Assembly (NCBI GenBank): GCA_022561355.1
Contig: JADFRJ010000070.1
Location: 1 to 10,257 of the forward strand
DNA length: 10,257 nucleotides
Reading direction: 5' to 3'
Origin: Chloroflexota bacterium
GTDB taxonomy: Bacteria; Chloroflexota; Dehalococcoidia; DSTF01; RBG-16-68-14
The notes beneath the pieces are model-generated. The model made no database searches, was not told where the DNA came from, and saw only the letters and a program-made list of their open reading frames with translations. How positions within the stretch are numbered: position 1 is the stretch's first letter; the number at the start of each line of letters is the position of its first letter. Made by a program: the position numbers and the translations under genes. Shown in pieces: positions 1-5,204 of the stretch.

Positions 1-595
1 GCCGCTTCGCGCCCATCAGCGCGCCCAGGCCGCCCCGCGCCGCGTGCCGCGTGGGCCGGCCCTCAGGGTCGTTTACGGCGATCGAAGCCGCGCCGAGCTG
101 CTGCTCGCCCGCCGGCCCGATGCACACGACGTTCGTCGTTCGCTCGTTGTCGCCCAGCAGCCGTTCGACGGTCTCGTACGTACCGAGGCCGGCCAGGCCA
201 TCGGGAGCGGCTTCCAGCCGCGCTCCTGAACTGTCGATGTACAGCACGCGCCACGCATCATCCGGCGGTGCGCCCTCGATAATCGTCGCCTTGATGCCCA
301 AGCGTGACAGCCTGTGCCCCAGCGTCCCGCCCACGTTCGCCTCCTTGCAGCCGCCCATCAGCGGGCTCTTGCCCCCGAACGACGTCCTGCCGGACGTCGT
401 CGCCGCCGTGCCGCCCAGCAGCCCAGGCGCCATCACCAGCTTGTTGTCCGGCCCCAGCGGGTCGCAATCCGCCGGCACTTCGCGCAGCACGATGCGCGAC
501 GTCAGCGCGCGGCCGCCCAACGATGCGTACTCCTGTGGCGCTCCCTCGTGAGAAGCGTCCAGGCTGGCCATGTTGACGCGGAGAATCGTTCGCAT
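1..595 (-). CDS. Aldehyde ferredoxin oxidoreductase family protein, N-terminal part (runs off left edge)
   Basis: I read this frame by hand on the minus strand: ATG at 595, then 198 codons with no stop before the window edge, so the C-terminal two thirds lie outside. The N-terminus (MRTILRVNMASL) and the block at residues 26-108 match the tungstopterin-binding N-terminal domain of AOR-type enzymes: GGRALTSRIV, then PLGPDNKLVMAPGLLGGT, SGRTSFGGKSPL and GGCKEANVGGTLG, ending LGIKATIIEG. Arg70 and Asn87 fall where I would expect the conserved Arg and Asn that contact the metal-pterin in Pyrococcus AOR. Such enzymes oxidise aldehydes to acids with ferredoxin using a W- or Mo-bispterin plus a 4Fe-4S cluster. 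The cluster cysteines lie beyond the window, so the substrate and exact subfamily cannot be judged. No clear Shine-Dalgarno precedes the ATG; Met9 is an alternative start. It lies 41 bp downstream of the MOSC gene on the same strand, a likely operon. Confidence 0.88.
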   Translation of the reverse strand, partial: MRTILRVNMASLDASHEGAPQEYASLGGRALTSRIVLREVPADCDPLGPDNKLVMAPGLLGGTAATTSGRTSFGGKSPLMGGCKEANVGGTLGHRLSRLGIKATIIEGAPPDDAWRVLYIDSSGARLEAAPDGLAGLGTYETVERLLGDNERTTNVVCIGPAGEQQLGAASIAVNDPEGRPTRHAARGGLGALMGAKR

Positions 596-616
596 GATCA
601 AGACTAAGAGCCCGTT

Positions 617-635
617 GGCGCGTTCAATGCGCGCC
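617..635 (-). other. Intercistronic hairpin between MOSC and AOR genes
   Basis: A perfect 6-bp inverted repeat, GGCGCG / CGCGCC with a 7-base loop, begins 1 base after the MOSC stop codon and ends 21 bases before the AOR start. No T-run follows on the minus strand, so it is not a canonical intrinsic terminator. It could stabilise or partially attenuate the transcript. Function is inference. Confidence 0.4.
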
Positions 636-636
636 T

Positions 637-1092
637 CTAGATCTCGATACTGTCGCCGACGCGGATCTCGCCGTCGGTCAGGATGTCGGCGCGCAGCCCA
701 CCTCGGCTCACAAGCGCCTCCTTCACATTGGCATCCGGAAACGAGACCTTGCATGGCTCGCACAGGCGGACGCCGCGCAGGCGTACGCCGCCTACGCGGA
801 ACTCCCTGTCGATGAGGTCGTTGAGCGCGACTCCACGGGTCACGATATTCCGGCGCGTGTCCTTGTAGTCCAGCTCGCATCCACAGTCGCGTGCCACGGC
901 ATCGATGGCTTCCGACTCGATGAGCGTCACCGCGCGGCCGGCTCCGGGGCTGTTGGAGAATGTGCCTGCGTTGTTGAAGTAGCGATCACCCTCCAACCCC
1001 CGCCCAGCGACCGCGCGCACCTGATCGGTCGAGGCTGTCGCGTCACCGCCGGCCCGCGCGATACTGATCAAGACTACGGTGCCGTCTGCCAT
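637..1092 (-). CDS. MOSC domain-containing protein
   Basis: This encodes a 151-residue stand-alone MOSC domain, the fold found at the C-terminus of molybdenum-cofactor sulfurases and in YiiM-like proteins, which handle the pterin-metal cofactor or transfer sulfur through a cysteine. Visible signatures are GRGLEGDRYF (residues 30-39), the LIESEAID block (57-64), TRRNIVTRGV (79-88), the RLRGVRLCEPCK segment with Cys111 and Cys114, and the terminal GGLRADILTDGEIRVGD. I chose ATG 1092 because GGAG lies 9 bases upstream, homology begins right after it, and a promoter sits about 50 bases upstream. The reading frame stays open to 1455, but that extension crosses the promoter and overlaps the divergent VOC gene. 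The gene reads into an AOR-family gene, itself a pterin-cofactor enzyme, so it may serve maturation of that enzyme. That functional link is inferred. Confidence 0.9.
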   Translation of the reverse strand: MADGTVVLISIARAGGDATASTDQVRAVAGRGLEGDRYFNNAGTFSNSPGAGRAVTLIESEAIDAVARDCGCELDYKDTRRNIVTRGVALNDLIDREFRVGGVRLRGVRLCEPCKVSFPDANVKEALVSRGGLRADILTDGEIRVGDSIEI

Positions 1093-1141
1093 TACTGAGG
1101 CTCCTAGCGTTACGATTCTGCGGAATTGACCAAGTGAATTG

Positions 1142-1170
1142 AGTATAAATTGTGCGCGGAGAGGACACAA
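1142..1170 (-). promoter_or_regulatory. Sigma-70-type promoter for the MOSC-AOR unit
   Basis: On the minus strand, TTGTGT (1170-1165) is followed by a 17-base spacer and TATACT (1147-1142). This predicts a transcript start near 1135 and a 5' leader of about 43 bases before the MOSC ATG at 1092. Hexamers and spacing are close to consensus. Confidence 0.6.
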
Positions 1171-1182
1171 GCGAAGCCGCGG

Positions 1183-1188
1183 TATACT
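1183..1188 (+). promoter_or_regulatory. Possible -10 element for the VOC gene
   Basis: TATACT occurs 42 bases upstream of the GTG start of the VOC-family gene. I see no good -35 hexamer at 16-18 bases, so this is a weak call. If used, the leader would be about 36 bases. Confidence 0.35.
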
Positions 1189-1230
1189 GCCGTCATCTCC
1201 GTAGCACCTCGGACCTGGAAGGAGTGGGCC

Positions 1231-1665
1231 GTGACGAAGAAGAGGCAAGGCGAGCCGTGGATGTCCGCCGCCGGCTACGGCCGCCAGCTCCCCCAGTTCT
1301 GCGTCAACCTGATCGTGCGCGACGTCCCGCGGTCGATTTCGTTCTACAGCACCGTGCTGGACGCGTCCGTCCACTACTTCGACGCCGATTTCGCCGCGAT
1401 CCGTGTCCTCGGCCAGGAGCTGATGCTCCACGCCGACCACACCTACGACGGCCATCCTTGGTATGGCAGCCTATCCGACGACAGTGACCGCGGCCTTGGC
1501 GCCGAGATGCGCCTCTTCGGCATCGACCCGGATGCGGTGGAAGCGAGGGCCAGGGAAGCCGGCGCCACGGTCGTCGTGCCTGCCGCCGACAAGGCCCACG
1601 GCTGGCGGGAGGTCATGATCGCGGACCCGGACGGCTACCTCTGGGCGGCCGGCCAAGCCAACTGA
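1231..1665 (+). CDS. VOC superfamily (glyoxalase/bleomycin-resistance fold) protein
   Basis: I place the start at GTG 1231, preceded by GGAAGGAG with 6 bases between. A longer open frame from 1150 would begin upstream of the -10-like site. The 144-residue product has the two beta-alpha-beta-beta-beta halves of a VOC protein: residues 22-43 contain VNLIVRDVPRSISFYSTVLD, the family's first strand and helix with the FY motif, and the C-terminus has the MIADPDGYLW strand. The His normally found in the first strand as a metal ligand, and the Glu expected near the final strand, are not evident. A metal-independent binding or resistance-type protein is therefore as likely as a glyoxalase or dioxygenase. 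Substrate is unknown. It is not clearly in an operon; the next gene starts 49 bases on with its own TATACT. Confidence 0.82.
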   Translation: MTKKRQGEPWMSAAGYGRQLPQFCVNLIVRDVPRSISFYSTVLDASVHYFDADFAAIRVLGQELMLHADHTYDGHPWYGSLSDDSDRGLGAEMRLFGIDPDAVEARAREAGATVVVPAADKAHGWREVMIADPDGYLWAAGQAN

Positions 1666-1698
1666 CCGCTGGCGATCTAAAGCAAGGCGGTCCTTCGC

Positions 1699-1704
1699 TA
1701 TACT
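1699..1704 (+). promoter_or_regulatory. -10-like element immediately before the HMA gene
   Basis: TATACT ends 9 bases before the ATG at 1714. A transcript starting about 7 bases downstream would begin near 1711, giving an almost leaderless mRNA, which agrees with the absence of a Shine-Dalgarno for this gene. No convincing -35 is visible, so this is an inference. Confidence 0.35.
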
Positions 1705-1713
1705 ACCCGCGAT

Positions 1714-2046
1714 ATGCTCCGCGTTTTGCCACACAGAGCCTTCATCGAACCAGCGGTCAGCGTAGACCGAGTAGCCGCATCGGGCGCTGCGTCGGGGGCC
1801 GATTCGACCGCCATCCTGCGCGTCGATGGGCTGCTCTGCAGCCTTTGCGCCGCGAACGTCCGCAACCGCCTCCAGACGATCGATGGCGTCTACGAGGCCC
1901 ACGTCAGCCTGAGCGACAGCGAAGCCACCGTCCGCTTCGACAGCGAGCGCGTCCACACCGACGCGTTCGTGTCCGCAGTCGAGGCAGCCGTCGTGCTGCG
2001 GCCGGTACGGCGCTGGCTCGCGAAGCTGGGAGGGCAGAGCGGATGA
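1714..2046 (+). CDS. Heavy-metal-associated (HMA) domain protein
   Basis: This 110-residue protein has a roughly 30-residue Ala/Ser-rich N-terminus and one HMA-like ferredoxin fold. Residues 34-46 (ILRVDGLLCSLCA) correspond to the HMA metal-binding loop: the usual GMxCxxC is GLLCSLC here, with Cys42 and Cys45 as the likely soft-metal (Cu+/Zn2+) ligands. The rest follows the HMA pattern: helix VRNRLQTIDGV, strand YEAHVSLSDSEATVRFD, then HTDAFVSAVEAA. It resembles small copper chaperones or MerP-like proteins, but no metal ATPase is in the window. Its TGA overlaps the next gene's start as ATGA, so it is translationally coupled to endonuclease IV. The ATG lacks a Shine-Dalgarno; a GTG inside the poorly conserved N-terminus is an alternative start. 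Confidence 0.75.
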   Translation: MLRVLPHRAFIEPAVSVDRVAASGAASGADSTAILRVDGLLCSLCAANVRNRLQTIDGVYEAHVSLSDSEATVRFDSERVHTDAFVSAVEAAVVLRPVRRWLAKLGGQSG

Positions 2047-2897
2047 AGATCGGCGCGCACGTCGGCGCGTCGGGCGGACTGATCACCGCGTTCGAGCGGG
2101 CGCAGGACATCGGCGCCGAAGCGATCCAGATCTTCGGCGCGCCCCCGCAGATGTGGCGCCGGCGCAAGATCCGCGAGGAAGAGTGCGAAGCCTTCCGCGC
2201 CGGCATGGAAGAGACCGGCATCGAGCCCGTCTTCCTGCACGGCCCCTATCTGATCAACCTCGCGACCGACAAGCCAGAGCAGCTCACCAAGTCCAAAGAC
2301 GCGCTCTCCGCCGATGTGCAGCTCGCCTCCGCTATTGGCGCCAAAGGCGTGATCTTCCATGTCGGCTCGCACAAAGGCGCCGGCTTCGAGAAGGTGCTGC
2401 CGCAGATGGTGGCGGCCCTGCAAGAAGTGCTCGACGGCACGCCGGACGACGCCTGGATCATCCTGGAGAACAGCGCCGGCCAAGGGGGCAGCGTCGGCTC
2501 CAAGCTCGCGGAGCTGGGCGCGATCATCAAGGAGGCCAACAGCCCCCGGCTCAAGGTCTGCCTGGACACGGAGCACGCCTACGCCGCCGGCTACAACCTC
2601 GCCGATCCTAAGGGGATGGACGATGCGATGTCCGAGTTTGACCGCGAGATCGGCCTCGCGCAGCTGGTCGCCGTCCACGCCAACGACTCCAAGATCGAGC
2701 TGGGCGGCGGCGTCGACCGCCACGAGAACATCGGCAAGGGCTACATCGGCCGCAAGGGGTTCGAGGTGATCATGGCCCACCCCGCGTTCGCGGAGCTGCC
2801 GCTCCTGCTGGAGGTGCCGGGCCTGGAGGACGAAGGTCCGGACAAACCCAACGTCAAGCTCCTCAAGAGCATTCGCAAGAAGGTAACGAAGAGCTAG
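2043..2897 (+). CDS. nfo: Endonuclease IV (AP endonuclease, xylose-isomerase-like TIM barrel)
   Basis: This 284-residue protein is full length for Nfo, which cleaves DNA 5' to abasic sites during base-excision repair using a trinuclear metal (Zn/Mn) centre. The expected ligands are all visible: His66 in HGPYLINL, His106 in HVGSH, Glu142 in ILENSAGQGG, Asp175 and His178 in LDTEHAYAAGYN, His212 in HANDSK, Asp225 and His227 in DRHENIGKGYIG, and Glu257 in LLEVPG. Odd points: DTEH replaces the common DTCH, and the last Glu motif reads LEVP rather than ETP. ATG 2043 overlaps the preceding gene's TGA, and GGGAGGG lies 8 bases upstream inside that gene, so translation is probably coupled. A longer in-frame extension exists upstream but overlaps the HMA gene and is not needed for homology. 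Confidence 0.95.
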   Translation: MKIGAHVGASGGLITAFERAQDIGAEAIQIFGAPPQMWRRRKIREEECEAFRAGMEETGIEPVFLHGPYLINLATDKPEQLTKSKDALSADVQLASAIGAKGVIFHVGSHKGAGFEKVLPQMVAALQEVLDGTPDDAWIILENSAGQGGSVGSKLAELGAIIKEANSPRLKVCLDTEHAYAAGYNLADPKGMDDAMSEFDREIGLAQLVAVHANDSKIELGGGVDRHENIGKGYIGRKGFEVIMAHPAFAELPLLLEVPGLEDEGPDKPNVKLLKSIRKKVTKS

Positions 2898-2898
2898 C

Positions 2899-2914
2899 CC
2901 TACTTCTGAGTAGG
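2899..2914. terminator. Possible bidirectional terminator hairpin between nfo and LysR gene
   Basis: CCTACT-TCTG-AGTAGG forms a perfect 6-bp hairpin with a tetraloop, filling the 18-bp gap between two convergent genes. A second CCTACTT copy at 2915-2921 makes AGTAGGCCTACT (2909-2920) a 12-bp palindrome. There is no T-run on either side, so strength as an intrinsic terminator is doubtful. Confidence 0.45.
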
Positions 2915-2915
2915 C

Positions 2916-3821
2916 CTACTTGGTGGGGAGCACGCTGACGCCGTAGTGCTCCTCCAGCAGCTTGATGAACGCGATGGCGGGGCGGCTGAGCGGCCTGCCC
3001 CGGCGGTAGATCAGCGCCACCTCTCGGCGTGGCATCGTCATCTTCTTGATCTCGATCTCGCGCAGTTCGCCACGCTCCACCTCCTGAGCCACGGCGACGC
3101 GCGGCAGCATCGCAATACCGAGGCCCACCTCCACCATCTTCTTCGTCGCCTCCATATTGTCCAGCTCCATCGCCGGCGACACAGGCAACCCCGCCCCCCG
3201 CAGCGCGTTGTCCACCAGTGCGTAGTAGCTGGAACCGCGATTGAACATGATCAAGCGCCGCGTCGCGAGGTCCTCGATGTCCACCGATCCCCGTTCAGCG
3301 AACGCATCGTCGGCGGCCGTGACGAGGATCACGTCGTCGCTGTAGAGAGGTATCGTCTCGACCTCAGGATGGGTGGTGCCGCGCTCCAGCCCCATCTGCA
3401 CCTCGTCCGCGAGCACCATCTGCACGATCTGTTGCGAGTAGTCCGTCCGCACCGAAACATCGAGTCCCGGATAGCGCGAACTGAACTCCTTCAGCAGCGC
3501 CGGCAGGACGTAGGTGCTGATCGTCGGCGCGGCCCCTAGCCTTAGCGTCCCCAGCTCCAGCTTACGCAGCGACTGCACGGCGTCCTTCCCGTCGTGCAGC
3601 GCCTTCAGGACGCGTTGCACGTGAGGCAGAAACGACTCGCCCACCTCGGTCAGCCGCACGCCGCGTCCGTTACGCTCGAACAACGACTCGCCTAGGTCGC
3701 GCTCCAGCGCCTGGATCCGAGCGGTCACGGATGGTTGAGTCAGGCCAAGCGCTTCCGCAGCACGGCTGAAGTTACGGTGTTCCGCCACCTGCAGGTAGGC
3801 CTCAAGCTGGCCAAGGTCCAT
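2916..3821 (-). CDS. LysR-family transcriptional regulator
   Basis: This 301-residue protein is typical for the family. The N-terminus (residues 1-60) is the winged helix-turn-helix: MDLGQLEAYLQVAEHRNFSR, AAEALGLTQPSVTARIQALE, then LGESLFERNGRGVRLTEVG. A linker helix spans about 60-90, and from about 92 (LRLGAAPTISTYVLPALL) there is a two-lobed effector-binding domain of the CysB/CbbR periplasmic-binding type. The start is ATG 3821 with AAAGGGGAG just upstream. The protein binds DNA as a tetramer and responds to a small co-inducer that cannot be named from sequence. The nearest divergent gene is a small membrane protein of unknown role; endonuclease IV converges from the other side. A T-N11-A palindrome next to its own promoter suggests autoregulation. 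Confidence 0.95.
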   Translation of the reverse strand: MDLGQLEAYLQVAEHRNFSRAAEALGLTQPSVTARIQALERDLGESLFERNGRGVRLTEVGESFLPHVQRVLKALHDGKDAVQSLRKLELGTLRLGAAPTISTYVLPALLKEFSSRYPGLDVSVRTDYSQQIVQMVLADEVQMGLERGTTHPEVETIPLYSDDVILVTAADDAFAERGSVDIEDLATRRLIMFNRGSSYYALVDNALRGAGLPVSPAMELDNMEATKKMVEVGLGIAMLPRVAVAQEVERGELREIEIKKMTMPRREVALIYRRGRPLSRPAIAFIKLLEEHYGVSVLPTK

Positions 3822-3847
3822 AAAGCTCCCCTTTCCATCGAAGGTTT

Positions 3848-3862
3848 CTATGGAACCGATAG
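3848..3862. promoter_or_regulatory. Putative LysR-type operator (T-N11-A palindrome)
   Basis: CTAT-N7-ATAG contains the T-N11-A core typical of LysR-family sites. It lies 27-41 bases upstream of the regulator's start codon and overlaps its predicted transcript start, a position suited to autorepression. A second imperfect palindrome, CCATCGAA-GGT-TTCTATGG, partly overlaps it at 3835-3853. Confidence 0.45.
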
Positions 3863-3865
3863 GCT

Positions 3866-3895
3866 AGTATAGCATCGACGCCCCTCGACCGTCGA
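3866..3895 (-). promoter_or_regulatory. Promoter for the LysR-family gene
   Basis: On the minus strand, TCGACG (3895-3890) is followed by an 18-base spacer and TATACT (3871-3866), predicting a start near 3859 and a leader of about 38 bases. The -35 is a weak match, the -10 a good one. Confidence 0.5.
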
Positions 3896-3914
3896 TACGG
3901 CCGCAGCGTATAAT
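3885..3914 (+). promoter_or_regulatory. Divergent promoter for the small membrane-protein gene
   Basis: TCGACC (3885-3890), an 18-base spacer and a perfect TATAAT (3909-3914) lie just before AAGGAG and the GTG start at 3941. Its -35 overlaps the -35 of the divergent LysR promoter within the palindrome TCGAC-C-GTCGA (3885-3895), so the two promoters are back to back and may compete. Confidence 0.55.
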
Positions 3915-3940
3915 CGTTTACAGGTAAGGAGAGAGCGAAC

Positions 3941-4210
3941 GTGCCAAAGAACAGATCCAGCAGAAGAGGCCGTAAGGGCCGCAAGCCGGCCGCTAGGCCC
4001 CCCATCGGCCAGCAGGCCACGCGCGTCGTCGCGCAGCCTATTGCCGTCGCAGCAGCTGGCGAAGCGCCGGCGGCGCCCCGCGAGAGGACCGCCGTCTCGA
4101 AGCTCACGCGGCGCGACTATTCCTACGTCCGCCGAGATCTACGGCGGCTGTTCATCTTGGCTGGGGCGGTGCTGATCACGATCGTCGTGCTCTCCTTCTT
4201 CCTGCCCTAG
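3941..4210 (+). CDS. Small basic protein with C-terminal transmembrane helix, function unknown
   Basis: This 89-residue protein starts at GTG 3941 with AAGGAG 9 bases upstream and a TATAAT promoter just before. Residues 1-20 are Lys/Arg-rich (MPKNRSSRRGRKGRK), residues 20-48 are Ala/Pro-rich and likely disordered, and a basic segment (KLTRRDYSYVRRDLRR) leads into one hydrophobic helix at about 70-88 (LFILAGAVLITIVVLSFFL). The layout is that of a tail-anchored membrane protein with a positively charged cytoplasmic part that could bind nucleic acid, ribosomes or acidic lipids. I do not recognise a named family. It is divergent from the LysR gene and convergent with the B-box protein gene, 10 bases apart. 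Confidence 0.8.
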   Translation: MPKNRSSRRGRKGRKPAARPPIGQQATRVVAQPIAVAAAGEAPAAPRERTAVSKLTRRDYSYVRRDLRRLFILAGAVLITIVVLSFFLP

Positions 4211-4220
4211 CGGAACGCGG

Positions 4221-4709
4221 CTAGCGCAACCTTCCCACAGCAACAACGATCGCGAGGCCAAACGCCAAGAGGCCAAACATGTCGCGCAGCAGGATGTCGT
4301 CAATCTCCCAGTTTCGAAGCGAAATCAAGATTGTCCCACGGACGACGAACGCCAACACCACCCCTGCGCTTGCAAGAACTTGAACTTGCACTCCCACCTT
4401 GCGGTTCGTCGCGATGCTCACGGCCTCACCGATCACGTAGCCAGCGCCTCCGCCTACCATAAGGCCGATGAAACCGAAGGGAATGACGCCCCAGATCGCG
4501 CCAGCGACCGCGCCCACCACGAGCGCCGCCCCCAACCCGCGCGCCACGTACGCGATGCTGAGCTCATACTGCGGCAGGCGTTTGAGGTTCGCGCACTCCC
4601 GGCAGCGCACGCCAACGGGCGTGTGGTGCAGGCACTTGGGGCAGATGGGTGTCTCGCACTTGCCGCACGCAAGCTCTGTTTCGACGGATGAGTGGGTAGC
4701 ACACTGCAT
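4221..4709 (-). CDS. B-box-type zinc-finger membrane protein
   Basis: This 162-residue protein has an N-terminal B-box-like zinc-binding module: Cys3, His6, Cys15, Cys18, Cys23, Cys26, Cys36 and Cys39 form CxxH, CxxC, CxxC and CxxC pairs, enough for two zinc ions. The motifs TPICPKCLHHTPVGVRCREC are characteristic of the bacterial modules found ahead of rhomboid proteases or other TM domains. The rest is three or four hydrophobic helices (about 54-75, 77-97, 108-131 and 143-160), the first pair Gly/Ala-rich. No rhomboid Ser/His motif is visible, so it is probably not a protease. Role unknown; likely a zinc-stabilised inner-membrane protein. No Shine-Dalgarno precedes the ATG, but the Cys3/His6 motif fixes the start well. 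Confidence 0.82.
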   Translation of the reverse strand: MQCATHSSVETELACGKCETPICPKCLHHTPVGVRCRECANLKRLPQYELSIAYVARGLGAALVVGAVAGAIWGVIPFGFIGLMVGGGAGYVIGEAVSIATNRKVGVQVQVLASAGVVLAFVVRGTILISLRNWEIDDILLRDMFGLLAFGLAIVVAVGRLR

Positions 4710-5027
4710 GACGATTCTGAAGCCGGGGCTTCACATACAGCCTATCACGCGCACGGGCTGCCTCATCCCAATCTTCGCGCCTTTCCGTTCAGGCGGTATT
4801 AGGTTTCCCCCTACTACATTGGGGTCATCACACGTCGATACTCCTTCAAACAGGGGTGTCAATTCAGCGGTTCTGGATGAAGCCGCAAAAGGGAAACAGC
4901 TAGTAGGAGTCAGGATCCGTACGAGACGCAGCCTAAGATACTTTTCACAATACCCCTATTGGAGTACACCGCACGGCCGATACTTGAACCAGAGACGTGG
5001 TGTGAAATAGGGGGCAACGGCCCCATA
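4710..5027. other. Intergenic region without a recognised gene
   Basis: This stretch between the B-box gene and the riboswitch is lower in GC than its surroundings. It contains open frames in shadow positions, but none has a start signal or recognisable protein. It holds the palindrome GAAGCC-GG-GGCTTC (4719-4732) in the B-box leader, a CCCCTATT / AATAGGGG inverted pair (4953-4960 and 5006-5013), and presumably the promoter of the riboswitch transcript. I see nothing else I can name. Confidence 0.6.
4984..5010 (+). promoter_or_regulatory. Weak candidate promoter for the riboswitch transcript
   Basis: TTGAAC (4984-4989) is followed after 15 bases by AAATAG (5005-5010), just before the conserved riboswitch core. 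Spacing is short and the -10 poor. It is listed because a promoter must lie near here, and an alternative sigma factor is possible. Confidence 0.25.
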
Positions 5028-5122
5028 CACACTCCGAGAAAGGCAAACCTGCCGAAAGGCGGGGACGCAAAGCCTCGGGTCTAACGCCCCAGCGGGCTAG
5101 GACAGCCGGGCCGCCGAAGAGC
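5028..5122 (+). promoter_or_regulatory. Cyclic di-GMP-I (GEMM-I) riboswitch aptamer
   Basis: The sequence matches the class I cyclic-di-GMP aptamer element by element. AAAGGCAAACC (5039-5049) opens the three-way junction. A P1b-type hairpin, CCTGCC-GAAA-GGCGGG (5048-5063), carries the GNRA tetraloop. The strictly conserved GACGCAAAGCC (5064-5074) follows. A second hairpin, GCCC-CAGC-GGGC (5086-5097), is flanked by the tetraloop-receptor halves CTAA (5081-5084) and TAGG (5098-5101). The 3' strand is ACAGCCGGGCCGCC. The base aligning with G20 of the Vibrio Vc2 aptamer is G5042, which fits c-di-GMP rather than the G20A cGAMP-sensing variants, and the intercalating A47 corresponds to A5069. It sits about 80 bases upstream of the SipW-cargo gene and should control the operon by c-di-GMP level. 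The sign of control cannot be read with certainty. Confidence 0.92.
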
Positions 5123-5136
5123 AAGCGGTTATCGCG

Positions 5137-5181
5137 CCTCACATATCAGTGTCGTCTGTAGGCGGACAGCAGGCCGTGAGG
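5137..5181 (+). promoter_or_regulatory. Possible riboswitch expression platform
   Basis: Between the aptamer and the first gene, CCTCAC (5137-5142) can pair with GTGAGG (5176-5181), enclosing a smaller GTCTG/CGGAC hairpin. The outer stem ends 4 bases before the strong ribosome-binding site AGGAAGGAAGGGG (5186-5198). With no T-run, translational or processing control is more likely than intrinsic termination. Inference only. Confidence 0.35.
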
Positions 5182-5204
5182 TCCTAGGAAGGAAGGGGCA
5201 CGAC

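Noticed and set aside
51..551. Plus-strand open frame of 166 codons at the left end
   Set aside because: It is antisense to the AOR-family frame, which shows clear family motifs over its whole length; the plus-strand product is Ala/Pro/Ser-rich with no recognisable domain.
1093..1455. N-terminal extension of the MOSC frame (and start of the VOC frame at 1150)
   Set aside because: The extension crosses a good minus-strand promoter and overlaps the VOC coding region antisense; MOSC homology and a Shine-Dalgarno support ATG 1092, and GGAAGGAG supports GTG 1231 for the VOC gene.
1890..2780. Long minus-strand frame opposite endonuclease IV
   Set aside because: This is a GC-rich shadow frame; the plus strand encodes a complete endonuclease IV with all metal ligands.
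4860..4945. Possible second, degenerate GEMM aptamer (AAAGGGAAAC … GAGACGCAGCCTAAG)
   Set aside because: A few core bases resemble the riboswitch, but I could not form the GNRA hairpin or the tetraloop-receptor hairpin, and spacing between blocks is wrong; probably coincidence.
4945..5142. Minus-strand 65-codon frame over the riboswitch
   Set aside because: It lies antisense to a structured RNA with a better explanation and has no recognisable protein features.
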